Shown piece by piece: positions 27,850 to 39,874 of a stretch of 64,000 nucleotides of DNA. Every line of letters begins with the position of its first letter. Position 1 is the first letter of the stretch. The notes below the pieces were generated by a model, which saw only the letters and a program-made list of their open reading frames with translations, ran no database searches and had not been told where the DNA came from. The stretch comes from Pseudomonadota bacterium (GTDB lineage Bacteria; Pseudomonadota; Gammaproteobacteria; Steroidobacterales; Steroidobacteraceae). The DNA lies in assembly GCA_021851405.1 (NCBI GenBank), contig JAJZDW010000013.1, positions 18,114-82,113 of the forward strand, read 5' to 3'. The translations under genes and the position numbers were made by a program.

Positions 27850-28587
27850 ATGACCTGGACGTGGTTTCATCGGCTCGCTTCCCCGCCGCACCTGTACCGG
27901 ACCGCGGGGCGGCTGACGCCCTGGTTTGCGTGGCCCGCGGCGCTCTTGATCATCGCCGGACTGATCGGCGGGCTGTGGCTCGCGCCGCCCGATTACCAGC
28001 AGGGCGATGCCTACCGCATCATGTACGTACATGCCCCGAGCGCGTGGCTGTCACTCATGGTGTATACGATCATGGCCGTGGCCGGCGCGATCGGTCTGAT
28101 CTGGCGCATGAAGGCCGCGCACGCGCTCGCCGCCGCGGCGGCACCGATCGGCGCCTCCTTCACGCTCGCGACGCTCGTCACCGGCTCGCTGTGGGGCAAG
28201 CCGATGTGGGGCACGTACTGGCAATGGGATCCGCGCCTGACCTCGGAGCTGCTGCTGTTCTTTCTGTACCTGGGTTACATGGGGCTGCGCGCGGCGTTCG
28301 AGGATCTGCAGCGCGCCGATCGGGTGAGCGCGGTGCTCGCCGTGGTCGGGGTGATCAACGTGCCGATCATCCACTACTCGGTGGTGTGGTGGAACTCGCT
28401 GCACCAGGGGCCCTCAGTGATGTATCTCGGCAAGCCCACGATGCCGCCCTCGATGCTCGTGCCGCTGCTGCTGATGTTTCTCGGCTTTACGTTGTTCTTC
28501 GGGGCGGTGGTGCTGGTGCGCCTGCAGGGCGAGGTGCTCAATCGCGAGCGCGCCGCACACTGGGTGGAAGAGGAGCTCGGCGCATGA
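27850..28587 (+). CDS. ccmC: Heme lyase/exporter CcmC
   Basis: YRIMYVHAPSAWLSLMVY, WGKPMWGTYWQWDPRLTSELLLFFLYLGY (WWD motif), INVPIIHYSVVWWNSLHQG. Confidence 0.95.
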   Translation: MTWTWFHRLASPPHLYRTAGRLTPWFAWPAALLIIAGLIGGLWLAPPDYQQGDAYRIMYVHAPSAWLSLMVYTIMAVAGAIGLIWRMKAAHALAAAAAPIGASFTLATLVTGSLWGKPMWGTYWQWDPRLTSELLLFFLYLGYMGLRAAFEDLQRADRVSAVLAVVGVINVPIIHYSVVWWNSLHQGPSVMYLGKPTMPPSMLVPLLLMFLGFTLFFGAVVLVRLQGEVLNRERAAHWVEEELGA

Positions 28588-28745
28588 TGCGATTTCTCGA
28601 CATGGGCGGGTATTATCCCTGGGTGTGGCCGGCGTACGCCGTGACACTCGGGGTGATGGGCCTGAACATCTACTGGGCCATGCGCCTGCGCGAGCGGGCG
28701 CGGCGAGCGGCGCTGCGCAGACTGCAGACGCAGGAGGAGCCATGA
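28584..28745 (+). CDS. ccmD: Heme exporter protein CcmD
   Basis: MMRFLDMGGYYPWVWPAYAVTLGVMGLNIYWAMRLRERARR...; small TM protein between ccmC and ccmE. Confidence 0.88.
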   Translation: MMRFLDMGGYYPWVWPAYAVTLGVMGLNIYWAMRLRERARRAALRRLQTQEEP

Positions 28746-29263
28746 CACCGACCCGACGCCGCCGGCTGTTGCTGGTGATCGGCATTCTCACCGGCGTTTC
28801 GATTGCCGGCGGGCTCGCGCTCTCGGCGTTTCGCCAGAACGTGACGTTCTACTTCGTGCCCACCCAGGTCGCCGCGGGCAAGGCGCCCATCGGGGAGTCG
28901 TTCCGGCTCGGCGGCATGGTGGCCAAGGGCAGCGTGCACCGCACACCCGGCAGCATGCAGGTGCGCTTCATGGTCACCGACTACCAGCACGAGATTCCGG
29001 TGGAGTACACCGGGGTGCTGCCGGATCTGTTCCGCGAGAACTCCGGGGTGATCGTGCACGGCAAGCTGCTGCCCGACGGGGTGTTCCTCGCCAATCAGGT
29101 GCTCGCCAAGCACGACCAGAACTACCGTCCGCCGGGCATCCACCAGCCCTGGGGGATCCGGCACGGCGATCCGCGCGACCCGGCGCTCGCGGTGAGCGCG
29201 ACGGCGAGCGCCGCCGGCGCGCACAGCAGCACCATCGAGGCGGCCACGGAGTACGCCAAGTGA
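28742..29263 (+). CDS. ccmE: Cytochrome c maturation protein CcmE
   Basis: VTFYFVPTQVAAG...FRLGGMVAKGSV...VEYTGVLPDLFRENSGVIVHGKL...VLAKHDQNYRPP. Confidence 0.95.
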   Translation: MTPTRRRRLLLVIGILTGVSIAGGLALSAFRQNVTFYFVPTQVAAGKAPIGESFRLGGMVAKGSVHRTPGSMQVRFMVTDYQHEIPVEYTGVLPDLFRENSGVIVHGKLLPDGVFLANQVLAKHDQNYRPPGIHQPWGIRHGDPRDPALAVSATASAAGAHSSTIEAATEYAK

Positions 29264-31221
29264 TTCCGGAGCTCGGCCAGTTCGCCCTCATCCTCGCGCT
29301 GCTGCTGGCGGTGCTGCAGGCGTTCTTCGGCATCGCCGGTCCCGCGCTCGGGCGCGAGCGCTGGACCGCCGCGGTGGTCCCGGCGGTCGCCGGGCAGTTC
29401 GTCATGGTCAGCACCGCGATGGGCTGCCTGATGGCCGCCTTCATCGGCAATGATTTCTCGGTGCGCTACGTGGCGGAGAACTCCAACTCCGCGCTGCCGC
29501 TGTTCTACCGCATCGCCGGGGTCTGGGGCGCGCACTCCGGCTCGCTGCTGCTGTGGATCTTCCTGCTCGCCTGCTGGACGGTCGCGGCCGCCATCGGCAC
29601 CGCGCGCCTGCCGCGCAACTTCGCCGCGCGGGTGCTCGGCGTGCTCGGCACCATCAGCATCGGCTTTCTCCTCTACACCCTCATCACCTCCAACCCCTTC
29701 GTGCGGCTCGATCCGCCCTGGGCCGACGGACTGGGCTTGAACCCCATCCTGCAGGACCCCGGACTCGCCGTGCACCCGCCGGTGCTCTACACCGGTTACG
29801 TCGGGCTCGCCGTCGCGTTTGCGTTCGCCGGGGCGGCGCTGCTCGAGGGGCGGCTCGATCGCGAGTGGGCCCGCTGGACGCGCCCGTGGGCGACGAGCGC
29901 CTGGGCGTTTCTCACCTGCGGCATCACGCTCGGCAGCTGGTGGGCGTACTACACGCTCGGCTGGGGCGGGTTCTGGTTCTGGGATCCGGTCGAGAACGCC
30001 TCGTTCATGCCCTGGCTGATGGGCACCGCGCTCATCCACTCCCTCGCGGTGACCGAGAAGCGCGGCCTGTTCAAGAGCTGGACGCTGCTGCTGGCGGTGC
30101 TCGGGTTCTCCTTGAGCCTGATCGGCACGTTCCTCGTGCGCTCCGGGGTGCTGATCTCGGTGCACTCGTTCGTGGCGAGCCCCGGCCGCGGGGAGTTCAT
30201 CCTCACCTTCCTCGTGATCATGATCGGCGCGGCGCTCGCGCTCTATGCCTGGCGCGCCCCGCAGATGCAGTCCGAGGCGGGCTTCGAGCTGAGCGCGCGC
30301 GAGTCGTTCCTGCTCTTCAACAACATCCTGCTGGTGACCGCCTGCGGCACCGTCTTCGCCGGCGAGATGGCCCCGATCATCTCCCTCGCGCTGCATCTGG
30401 GCAAACTCTCGGTCGGCCCACCGTACTTCAACCCCACCTTCCTGGTCTCGATGTTGCCGCTGCTCGCGCTGTTGCCGCTCGGGATCCACGCGCGCTGGAA
30501 GCGCGGCGGACTCGGTGAGCGCGGCCGCACGCTGCTGATCACGCTCGCGGCCGCGGCGCTGATCGGCTGCGCGGTGGCCTTCGGGGTGTTCACCGGCGCC
30601 GGCATCCTCTCCCCGGTGAGCATGACGCTCGGGGCGTGGATCATTCTCGCCTCGCTGATCGATCCGATCGACCGGCTGCGCCGGCGAATCGCCGTGCCGC
30701 GCGCGGTGCTAGGGATGACCGTTGCGCACATCGGGCTCGGCGTGTTCGTGATTGCCATGACCGCAGTGCAGGGGTTCACGGCCGAACAGGATGTCGCGCT
30801 CACGCGCGGCATGAGTGCCCGCGATGGCGGTTACACCTTCCAGTTCGAGCGCATCAAGCCGGTGCACGGTCCGAACTACGGCGGGGCCGAGGCGAAGATC
30901 CTCGTCACCCGCAACGGTCACCCGGTGACCGTGATGTATCCGCAGAAGCGCACCTACTGGGTGCAGCACATGGTCACGACGCACTCGGCGATTGACCTCA
31001 ACGGCGGCAGCAACATCCTGGTCGCCTTAGGCCAGGATCTCGGCGATGGGCGTTGGAGCTTCCGGCTGCAGGTCCGTCCGCTGGTGCTGTACATCTGGAT
31101 CGGGGCGCTGATCATGGCCGCCGGCGGACTGCTCGCCATCACCGACCGACGCTACCGGCTCGCCGAGGCGCGCGAGGCGGCGCCGGACGGTCCGCTGCCG
31201 GCGGGGGGCTCGAGCCCATGA
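29260..31221 (+). CDS. ccmF: Cytochrome c heme lyase subunit CcmF
   Basis: VWGAHSGSLLLWIF, GSWWAYYTLGWGGFWFWDPVENASFMPWLMGTALIHSLAVTEKRG. Confidence 0.95.
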   Translation: MIPELGQFALILALLLAVLQAFFGIAGPALGRERWTAAVVPAVAGQFVMVSTAMGCLMAAFIGNDFSVRYVAENSNSALPLFYRIAGVWGAHSGSLLLWIFLLACWTVAAAIGTARLPRNFAARVLGVLGTISIGFLLYTLITSNPFVRLDPPWADGLGLNPILQDPGLAVHPPVLYTGYVGLAVAFAFAGAALLEGRLDREWARWTRPWATSAWAFLTCGITLGSWWAYYTLGWGGFWFWDPVENASFMPWLMGTALIHSLAVTEKRGLFKSWTLLLAVLGFSLSLIGTFLVRSGVLISVHSFVASPGRGEFILTFLVIMIGAALALYAWRAPQMQSEAGFELSARESFLLFNNILLVTACGTVFAGEMAPIISLALHLGKLSVGPPYFNPTFLVSMLPLLALLPLGIHARWKRGGLGERGRTLLITLAAAALIGCAVAFGVFTGAGILSPVSMTLGAWIILASLIDPIDRLRRRIAVPRAVLGMTVAHIGLGVFVIAMTAVQGFTAEQDVALTRGMSARDGGYTFQFERIKPVHGPNYGGAEAKILVTRNGHPVTVMYPQKRTYWVQHMVTTHSAIDLNGGSNILVALGQDLGDGRWSFRLQVRPLVLYIWIGALIMAAGGLLAITDRRYRLAEAREAAPDGPLPAGGSSP

Positions 31222-31760
31222 TGCGCTACTTCGCACCCCTGGCGGTGTTCGCCGTCATCGTGGTGATCTTCGCATTCGGGCTGCACCAGGCGCCGCGCAA
31301 GGATCTCGTGCCCTCGCCGCTGATCGGCAAACCGGCGCCGAGCTTCACGCTGCCGAGTCTCGCCGATCCGCAGACCCCGGTGAGCAACGCCGCGCTGCGC
31401 GGGCACTGGTATCTGCTGAACGTGTGGGGCACCTGGTGCGTCTCCTGTCGCATCGAGTCGCCGGAACTGCTCGCCATCGCGCACACCGGCGTGGTGCCGG
31501 TGATCGGGCTCGACTGGAAGGACCGCCGCAGTGCGGCCATCCGCTACCTGCAGCAGCGCGGCAACCCGTATCAGCAAATCGCGTTCGATCCGGGCGGACT
31601 CGAAGCCATCCACTGGGGCGTGTACGGCGCGCCGGAGACCTTCATCGTCAATCCGCAGGGCATCATCGTGTACAAGTACATCGGCCCGATCACCCCCGGC
31701 GCGTGGGCGCGGGATTTCCTGCCGCGGCTGCGGGCCGGGCAGGCGGTGTCCGGCTCATGA
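31218..31760 (+). CDS. ccmG: Thiol:disulfide interchange protein CcmG/DsbE
   Basis: NVWGTWCVSCRIESPEL...YGAPETFIVNPQGII. Confidence 0.92.
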   Translation: MMRYFAPLAVFAVIVVIFAFGLHQAPRKDLVPSPLIGKPAPSFTLPSLADPQTPVSNAALRGHWYLLNVWGTWCVSCRIESPELLAIAHTGVVPVIGLDWKDRRSAAIRYLQQRGNPYQQIAFDPGGLEAIHWGVYGAPETFIVNPQGIIVYKYIGPITPGAWARDFLPRLRAGQAVSGS

Positions 31761-32230
31761 GCCGCCGCGCGCCGCTCGGCGCTCTGCTGCTGACGGTGCT
31801 GACGCTGCTGGCCGCACCGTTTGCGCACGCCATCGCCCCGACCCGCATGCCCACTCCTGCGCTCGAGGCGCGTTACGAGCGGCTGATCCACAACTTCCGC
31901 TGCATGCAGTGTCAGGACGAGTCGCTGGCGAACTCCCCGGTGAGCCTCGCGGCCGACATGCGCCGGCAGATCCGCCAGATGCTGCTCGCCGGGGACACCG
32001 ATGCACAGATCCGCCATTTCTTCGTCGCCCGCTACGGCTACTTCATCCTGTTCAAGCCACCGTTCGTGTTGAAAACCGCCTGGCTGTGGCTCACTCCGCT
32101 CGTGCTGCTGGTGATCGGCGCGGTGAGTGCGCTGTGGTTCATTCGCGGGCGCGCCGCGGCCGTCGATGGCGATGATGATGAGGATGAGAGGTTTGATGAC
32201 GGCCTCACCGGGCCGCGGAAGCACACCTGA
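31757..32230 (+). CDS. ccmH: Cytochrome c maturation protein CcmH
   Basis: LIHNFRCMQCQDESLANSPVSLAADMRRQIRQML...FFVARYGYFILFKPPF. Confidence 0.92.
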   Translation: MSRRAPLGALLLTVLTLLAAPFAHAIAPTRMPTPALEARYERLIHNFRCMQCQDESLANSPVSLAADMRRQIRQMLLAGDTDAQIRHFFVARYGYFILFKPPFVLKTAWLWLTPLVLLVIGAVSALWFIRGRAAAVDGDDDEDERFDDGLTGPRKHT

Positions 32231-32913
32231 TGATCGCATTCATTTTGCTCGCGACGCTGCTCACGGCGATGGCCGTCGGAGTGGTGTTGATCCCGCTGAT
32301 CCGCCCGCTGCGCACCCAACAGGCACCGGCGCTCTGGGCGGCGCTCGGTTCGTGCCTGCTGCTCGCCGGCGGCGCGACGGCGCTGTATGTGCACTTCAGC
32401 ACCTGGTCGTGGCGCCTTAATCCCGGCATCGACTCGCCCGAGAGCCCGATCGAGCAGCTGATCGGCCACCTCCATGCGCATCCGCGCGATCTCGATGCGT
32501 GGCTGAAGCTCGGTAAGTCCTACGTCGTGCTGCAGGAGTACCCGCTCGCGGTGCGCGCCTTCCGGCATGCCGATCGGGTCGCCGGCGGGCGCAGCGCGCC
32601 GGCGCTGATCGGGGAGGCCGAGGCGATGATCCTCATCCACGATGCGACGCTCGACGGGCCGGCGGGGCAGCTGATCGAGAGAGCACTGGTGCTCGAGCCG
32701 AATTCTCCCAAGGCGCTGTTCTTCGGGGCGGCCGAGGCGATGCGCCGCGGGGACCTGACGCTGGCGCGTTCGCGCTTCACTCAGCTGCTCGCCATGCAGC
32801 CGCCGCCGGACGTGCAGGTCGTGTTGAAACGGGAAATTGCTGCGATCGACGCCAAAATGGCGCCGAAAAAGCCGCAACCTGCACCGAAATTGGCGAAATC
32901 TTCCCGGGGCTGA
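32230..32913 (+). CDS. ccmI: CcmI/CycH-like TPR protein
   Basis: TPR pattern (HPRDLDAWLKLGKSYVVLQEYPLAVRAFRHA), N-terminal TM, last gene of the ccm cluster. Confidence 0.75.
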   Translation: MIAFILLATLLTAMAVGVVLIPLIRPLRTQQAPALWAALGSCLLLAGGATALYVHFSTWSWRLNPGIDSPESPIEQLIGHLHAHPRDLDAWLKLGKSYVVLQEYPLAVRAFRHADRVAGGRSAPALIGEAEAMILIHDATLDGPAGQLIERALVLEPNSPKALFFGAAEAMRRGDLTLARSRFTQLLAMQPPPDVQVVLKREIAAIDAKMAPKKPQPAPKLAKSSRG

Positions 32914-32945
32914 ACGGGTCTGCCTCCGCGGGCGTTACCGTTGCA

Positions 32946-32974
32946 GGAACTGAATCGACTTTGGGGTAGTCTTA
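32946..32974 (+). promoter_or_regulatory. Candidate ECF/sigma-E-type promoter
   Basis: GGAACTG-N16-GTCTTA, about 73 nt upstream of the KGG-repeat gene. Confidence 0.4.
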
Positions 32975-33046
32975 TGTTGAGCGGCGGCGGTGCCGCCGCG
33001 GGTTCTTCGGAACCGGTTTCTGAGTCCCCAGTGAAGGAGAGCGCTC

Positions 33047-33409
33047 ATGATTCAGCCAGCTCATGAGGGATCGCAGGTCCAGAAGGGCACCAGTGGGCGT
33101 GGATTCGCGTCCATGAGTCAGGAACGGCAGCGGCAGATCGCCAGCATGGGCGGTAAAGCCGTGCCGGACGGGAAACGCAGCTTCTCCCAGAATCGCCGTC
33201 TTGCCGCCGAAGCCGGTCGCAAGGGCGGGCAGAGCGTTCCGGATGAGAAGCGCAGCTTCTCCCAGAACCGGCGCCTTGCCGCCGAGGCCGGCCGCAAGGG
33301 CGGGCAGAGCGTTCCGGATGAGAAGCGCAGCTTCTCGCAGAACCGCCAGCTCGCCGCCGAGGCCGGCCGCAAGGGCGGGCAGGCGAGCCACGCGGTGCAT
33401 CGCGACTGA
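33047..33409 (+). CDS. KGG-motif stress-induced acidophilic repeat protein
   Basis: Three RxxxxxAxxGRKGGQ repeats: VPDxKRSFSQNRxLAAEAGRKGG. Confidence 0.85.
   Translation: MIQPAHEGSQVQKGTSGRGFASMSQERQRQIASMGGKAVPDGKRSFSQNRRLAAEAGRKGGQSVPDEKRSFSQNRRLAAEAGRKGGQSVPDEKRSFSQNRQLAAEAGRKGGQASHAVHRD
33155..33379 (+). repeat. Three tandem 75-bp units encoding 25-aa KGG repeats
   Basis: 25-aa period: KAVPDGKRSFSQNRRLAAEAGRKGG / QSVPDEKRSFSQNRRLAAEAGRKGG / QSVPDEKRSFSQNRQLAAEAGRKGG. Confidence 0.9.
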
Positions 33410-33701
33410 CGGGCGGCGGCCCGACGCGGCCGCCGCAGGCGGTCCTCGAACAGCGTCCTCGGCCTGAGCTCGCCGAGGACGCGTGAGGCGTGCACCCGTG
33501 ATCGCACGGAACACGCCGCGCACACGGTCCCGCTCGGTCCTGGAGGCCGGCCGAGCGATGAGAGGCGGGAGCGCGCCCGGGCCGCAGCGCCGGGCCGCGC
33601 TCCGATGCCCGACGGCGAGGCGCGACGGCTGTCACGCCACTGTCACATCGGCTCATTACCCTGCGGCGCGCTGTCGCAATACTGCAAAGATCGAGTGACT
33701 G

Positions 33702-35315
33702 ATGCGTGCCCATCGCCCGTTCGCGCGGCTTGCCGCGCTCCTTGCCGTCCTGCCCCTGCTCGCGCCTCTGGCGCATGCGCAGACGTCCGTGGTGCCGATC
33801 CGGCACGTGCTGCTGATCAGCGTCGATGGGCTCCACCAGGAGGATCTCGCCCGCTGCATCGCCGCCGGGACCTGTCCGCACCTCGCGGCCCTGGCCCGTC
33901 ACGGGGTCACCTACACCGACGCGATGACCACCCGACCGTCGGATTCCTTTCCGGGCATGATCGCCCAGGTGAGCGGCGGAACGCCGCGGGTCACGGGCGT
34001 CTACTACGACCATACCTTCGATCGGGCACTGTACCCGGCCGGCTCGCAGTGCCACGGTCCGCGCGGCGCGGTCGTGCGCCTCACCGGCAAGCTCGATCTC
34101 GAGGAGGCCCGCCTCGATGGGGGGAGCCCGCACGGGCTCGCCGGCAACAGCGCCGCGGCCATCGATCCGCAGCGCCTGCCCGAGCGGCTGCGGCACGGAC
34201 ACTGCGAGCCGCTCTGGCCGCACAATTACCTGCGCGTCAACACCGTGTTCGGTGTCCTGCATGCGCACGGCCTGCGCACCGCCTGGATCGACAAGCATCC
34301 GGCCTACGACATCTTGAACGGTCCGGGCCGCCCCGAGGAGGGTCCCGGGCGCAACATCGATGACTTCTACGCCCCCGAGGTGCATGCCATTCTCTCGCGC
34401 GCCAACCTCGCGCTCACCGGCCCGGGCGGCGCAGGACTGATCGATCCGCGGCACGCCTTTCAGGACTCGACCGCCGCGATCCAGCGCTACGACCGTCTGA
34501 AGGTGCGCGCACTGATCCATGAAATCGACGGCTTCGATCACACCGGCACCCGGCGCGTCGGCACCCCGGCGCTGTTCGGCATGGACTTCCAGGCCGTCAA
34601 CGTGGCGCAGAAGCGCCCCTCGGGGGGCTATCTCGCCCCGGGTGCCGTGCCGAGCGCGAAGCTCACCGCCGCCCTCGCATTCGTCGATCGCTCGATCGGT
34701 CGGATGGTCGCGGCGCTGCGCCGTCGCGGGCTCGCCGCCTCGACCGTGCTCATCGTCAGTGCCAAGAGCGGCAACACGCCGCTCGAGCGCTCGGAGGTGA
34801 AGATCATCTCCGACCGCACGGTGCTCACGCCCGCGCTCGACACGCTCGGCGCGGCGAACCGCTTCCACGTCGCCGATGACGTGCTGCTCGAGTGGCTGAC
34901 CCCGGCCTACCGCGGGCGCGTGCGGCAGGTGATCGCGAGCCTGATCGCCCAGCAGGCCGCCGGCACCGACCTCGGCATCGGCACGTTCTACAGCGGTCCT
35001 CAGCTCGATGCGCTCTTTGGCAATCCGCGCACCGACTCGCGCGCGCCAGACTTCATTCTCGAGCCGCGCGCGGGGGTCATCTACGCCAACCACGTCGGCA
35101 AGATCGCCGAGCACGGTGGGTTCCATCAGGACGACCGGCACGTCGCGCTGCTCGTGGCGAACCCGCAGCTGAAGCCCGGAACCTTCTTCGGCGCGGTGCG
35201 CACCGTGCAGATCGCGCCCACGATCCTGCGCCTGCTCGGGCTGCGCCCGCAGCTCCTGCAGGCCGTGCGGCGCGAGGGCACCCGAGCGCTGCCGGCGCTC
35301 ACATTGCGCCGTTGA
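33702..35315 (+). CDS. Secreted alkaline phosphatase/phosphodiesterase-family protein
   Basis: Signal peptide; VLLISVDGLHQEDLARCIAAG...TYTDAMTTRPSDSFPGMIAQVSGGTPRVTGVYYD (type I phosphodiesterase/nucleotide pyrophosphatase pattern). Confidence 0.8.
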   Translation: MRAHRPFARLAALLAVLPLLAPLAHAQTSVVPIRHVLLISVDGLHQEDLARCIAAGTCPHLAALARHGVTYTDAMTTRPSDSFPGMIAQVSGGTPRVTGVYYDHTFDRALYPAGSQCHGPRGAVVRLTGKLDLEEARLDGGSPHGLAGNSAAAIDPQRLPERLRHGHCEPLWPHNYLRVNTVFGVLHAHGLRTAWIDKHPAYDILNGPGRPEEGPGRNIDDFYAPEVHAILSRANLALTGPGGAGLIDPRHAFQDSTAAIQRYDRLKVRALIHEIDGFDHTGTRRVGTPALFGMDFQAVNVAQKRPSGGYLAPGAVPSAKLTAALAFVDRSIGRMVAALRRRGLAASTVLIVSAKSGNTPLERSEVKIISDRTVLTPALDTLGAANRFHVADDVLLEWLTPAYRGRVRQVIASLIAQQAAGTDLGIGTFYSGPQLDALFGNPRTDSRAPDFILEPRAGVIYANHVGKIAEHGGFHQDDRHVALLVANPQLKPGTFFGAVRTVQIAPTILRLLGLRPQLLQAVRREGTRALPALTLRR

Positions 35316-35349
35316 CCGGTAGGCGGCACCGTACTATCGTCGCTCGCGT

Positions 35350-37317
<1,968 letters not shown>

Positions 37318-37320
37318 ACC

Positions 37321-38307
37321 ATGCACGCCACGATCATCGGTGCGGGGGTGGCGGGCCTCGCCTGCGCGGTGGAGCTCGCCGAGCGGGGCGCGAGCGTCGA
37401 GGTCCTCGAGCGCGCCGCGAGCCTCGAGCGGGCCGGCTGTTCCTGGTTCGCCGGCGGGATGCTCGCGCCCTGGTGCGAGCGCGTCAGTTCCCCGGCGCAC
37501 ATCGTAGCGCTCGGCGATGAGGGCTTTGCCTGGTGGGCCGAGCGCTACCCGGCCATGGTGCGTCGCGGCACGCTGGTGCTGGCGCATGCGCGCGACACGG
37601 CGGAGCTGAAGCAGTTCGCGCGGCGCACCGAGCATTACCAGTGGCTCGATGCGGCGGGCATCGCGGCCCTCGAGCCGGATCTGGAGGATCGGTTCGAGCA
37701 CGGCCTGTTCTTCCCGGAAGAGGCGTACATCGATCCGCGTGCGGCGCTGGCGGCGCTCGCCGAGCGGCTCACCGGACTCGGCGGCACGGTCCGCTTCGGC
37801 GCCGAGACGCCGCCGGCAGAGGCTGAGGAAGGCCACTGCGTCATCGACTGCACCGGACTCGGGGCACGCGCGGTGCTCACCGACCTGCGTGGGGTCAAAG
37901 GCGAGATGCTGCACGTGCAGGCGCCGGACGTGACGTTGACACGCACCATCCGCGTGTTGCATCCGCGCACGCCGGTGTACATCGTGCCGCGCGGGGAGGG
38001 TCGTTACATGATCGGGGCGACCATGATCGAGAGCGATCAGGCGAGTCGCATCTCGGCGCGCGCCATGCTCGAGCTGCTGGGCGCCGCCTACGCGCTGCAC
38101 CCGGCGTTCGGCGAGGCGGAGATCGTGGAGATCGGCACCGGCGTCCGCCCGGCCTTCCCCGACAACTTGCCGCGGCTGACGCGCCGCAACGGGACGCTGT
38201 ACGTCAACGGTCTGTTCCGGCACGGGTTCCTGGCCGCCCCGGCGCTGGCGCGCCGGGCCGCGGAGTTCGTGCTCGAGGGACGCGAGGCCCCGGAGGTGAT
38301 GCAGTGA
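37321..38307 (+). CDS. thiO: Glycine oxidase ThiO (FAD-dependent)
   Basis: IIGAGVAGLACAVELAERGASVEVLER; CTGLGARAVLTDLRGVKGEMLHV; in the thi operon. Confidence 0.88.
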   Translation: MHATIIGAGVAGLACAVELAERGASVEVLERAASLERAGCSWFAGGMLAPWCERVSSPAHIVALGDEGFAWWAERYPAMVRRGTLVLAHARDTAELKQFARRTEHYQWLDAAGIAALEPDLEDRFEHGLFFPEEAYIDPRAALAALAERLTGLGGTVRFGAETPPAEAEEGHCVIDCTGLGARAVLTDLRGVKGEMLHVQAPDVTLTRTIRVLHPRTPVYIVPRGEGRYMIGATMIESDQASRISARAMLELLGAAYALHPAFGEAEIVEIGTGVRPAFPDNLPRLTRRNGTLYVNGLFRHGFLAAPALARRAAEFVLEGREAPEVMQ

Positions 38308-38501
38308 ACCTGCAGGTGAACGGCGAGTGGCGCGAGGTACGCGCCGGGGATCTCGCCGCGGCGCTCGCCGAGCTCGGGTTCGCCGACGCGGTGCTCGCCA
38401 CGGCGGTGAACGGCCAGTTCGTGCCGGCACCCGAGCGCGGCGCGGCGGCGCTCGCCGAGGGCGATCGGCTCGAGATCCTCGCGCCCATGCAAGGAGGGTG
38501 A
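38304..38501 (+). CDS. thiS: Sulfur carrier protein ThiS
   Basis: 65 aa ubiquitin-like protein ending LEILAPMQGG (C-terminal GG). Confidence 0.93.
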   Translation: MNLQVNGEWREVRAGDLAAALAELGFADAVLATAVNGQFVPAPERGAAALAEGDRLEILAPMQGG

Positions 38502-39275
38502 ATGTTCACGCTCTATGACGTGCCGGTGCGCTCCCGGCTGTTGCTCGGGACCGCCCGCTACCCCTCGCCGGCGATTCTCACCGAGGCGGTGCAGGCGAGC
38601 GGCACCGAGGTGGTGACGGTCTCTTTGCGGCGCGAGGCCGCCGGGGAGCGGGCCGGGCAGGCGTTCTGGTCGTTGGTGCGTGAGCTCGGCGTGCGCGTGC
38701 TGCCCAACACCGCCGGCTGCCACACCGTGAAGGAAGCCGTCACCACCGCGCACATGGCGCGCGAGGTGTTCGGCACTCGCTGGGTGAAGCTCGAGGTGAT
38801 CGGCGAGGAGGACACGCTGCAGCCGGATGTGTTCGGGCTCGTCGAGGCCGCGCGCATTCTGTGCGCGGAGGACTTCGAGGTGTTTCCGTACACCACCGAG
38901 GATCTCACCGTGGCCGAGCGGCTGCTCGCGGCCGGCTGCCGGGTGCTGATGCCCTGGGGCTCACCGATCGGCTCCGGTCACGGTTTGAACAACCTGTTCG
39001 GCTTGAAGGCGCTGCGCGCGCGCTTTGCCCAGGTGCCGCTCATCATCGATGCGGGCATCGGGGTGCCCTCGCATGCCGCGCAGGCGCTCGAGCTCGGCTT
39101 CGATGCGGTGTTGATCAATACCGCGGTCTCGCAGGCCGCCGATCCGGCCCGTATGGCCGGCGCGTTCGCGCAGGCGGTGATCGCCGGGCGCGAGGGGTTT
39201 CTCGCCGGCCCGATCGAGCCGCGCGACATGGCCGTGCCCTCGAGCCCGGTGGTGGGCACCGCGCTGCTGCGCTGA
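38502..39275 (+). CDS. thiG: Thiazole synthase ThiG
   Basis: [11 protein letters not shown]...[14 protein letters not shown]...[17 protein letters not shown]...[35 protein letters not shown]. Confidence 0.95.
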   Translation: MFTLYDVPVRSRLLLGTARYPSPAILTEAVQASGTEVVTVSLRREAAGERAGQAFWSLVRELGVRVLPNTAGCHTVKEAVTTAHMAREVFGTRWVKLEVIGEEDTLQPDVFGLVEAARILCAEDFEVFPYTTEDLTVAERLLAAGCRVLMPWGSPIGSGHGLNNLFGLKALRARFAQVPLIIDAGIGVPSHAAQALELGFDAVLINTAVSQAADPARMAGAFAQAVIAGREGFLAGPIEPRDMAVPSSPVVGTALLR

Positions 39276-39874
39276 TGCTCGCACGCGTCTATCCGGTCGT
39301 GGAGAGTGCGCAGTGGGTGGCGCGGCTCCTGCCCTGCGGGGTGCGGCTGATTCAGCTGCGCATCAAGGATCCGCACGCGCCGCTGCGCGAGCAGATCCGC
39401 TCGGCGCGCGCGCTCTGCGCGCGCGTCGGTGCGCAGCTCGTGGTCAACGACTACTGGCAGCTCGCCCTCGAGGAGGGCTGCGATTACGTGCATCTCGGTC
39501 AGGGCGATCTCGACGGTGCGGATGTCCCGGCGCTGCGCCGCGCCGGCGTGCGTCTTGGCATCAGCACGCACGATGAGCACGAGCTCGAGCGCGCACTCGC
39601 GCTCGAGCCGCAGTATGTGGCGCTGGGGCCGATCTATCCGACGCTGCTGAAGGTGATGCCATTCGCGCCGCAGGGCGTGAGCCGCATCGGGGAGTGGAAG
39701 CGGCGCATCGGATCGTGCCCGCTGGTGGCGATCGGCGGACTGACGCTCGAGCGGCTGGCCGGCGTGTTTGCCGCCGGGGCCGACTCGGCCGCGGTGGTGA
39801 ACGACATCGTGCGCCACCCCGATCCCGAGGCACGCATGCGCGCGTGGGTGGCGGCGGGCGAGGGGGCCGCGTGA
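39275..39874 (+). CDS. thiE: Thiamine phosphate synthase ThiE
   Basis: IQLRIKD...LVVNDYWQLALEEGCDYVHLGQGDLDG...YVALGPIYPTLLK...LVAIGGLT. Confidence 0.9.
   Translation: MLARVYPVVESAQWVARLLPCGVRLIQLRIKDPHAPLREQIRSARALCARVGAQLVVNDYWQLALEEGCDYVHLGQGDLDGADVPALRRAGVRLGISTHDEHELERALALEPQYVALGPIYPTLLKVMPFAPQGVSRIGEWKRRIGSCPLVAIGGLTLERLAGVFAAGADSAAVVNDIVRHPDPEARMRAWVAAGEGAA

Noticed and set aside
32981-32999. GCGGCGGC-ggt-GCCGCCGC hairpin after ccmI
   Set aside because: No U-tract. It sits at the predicted start site of the KGG transcript. GC-rich hairpins are common in this background.
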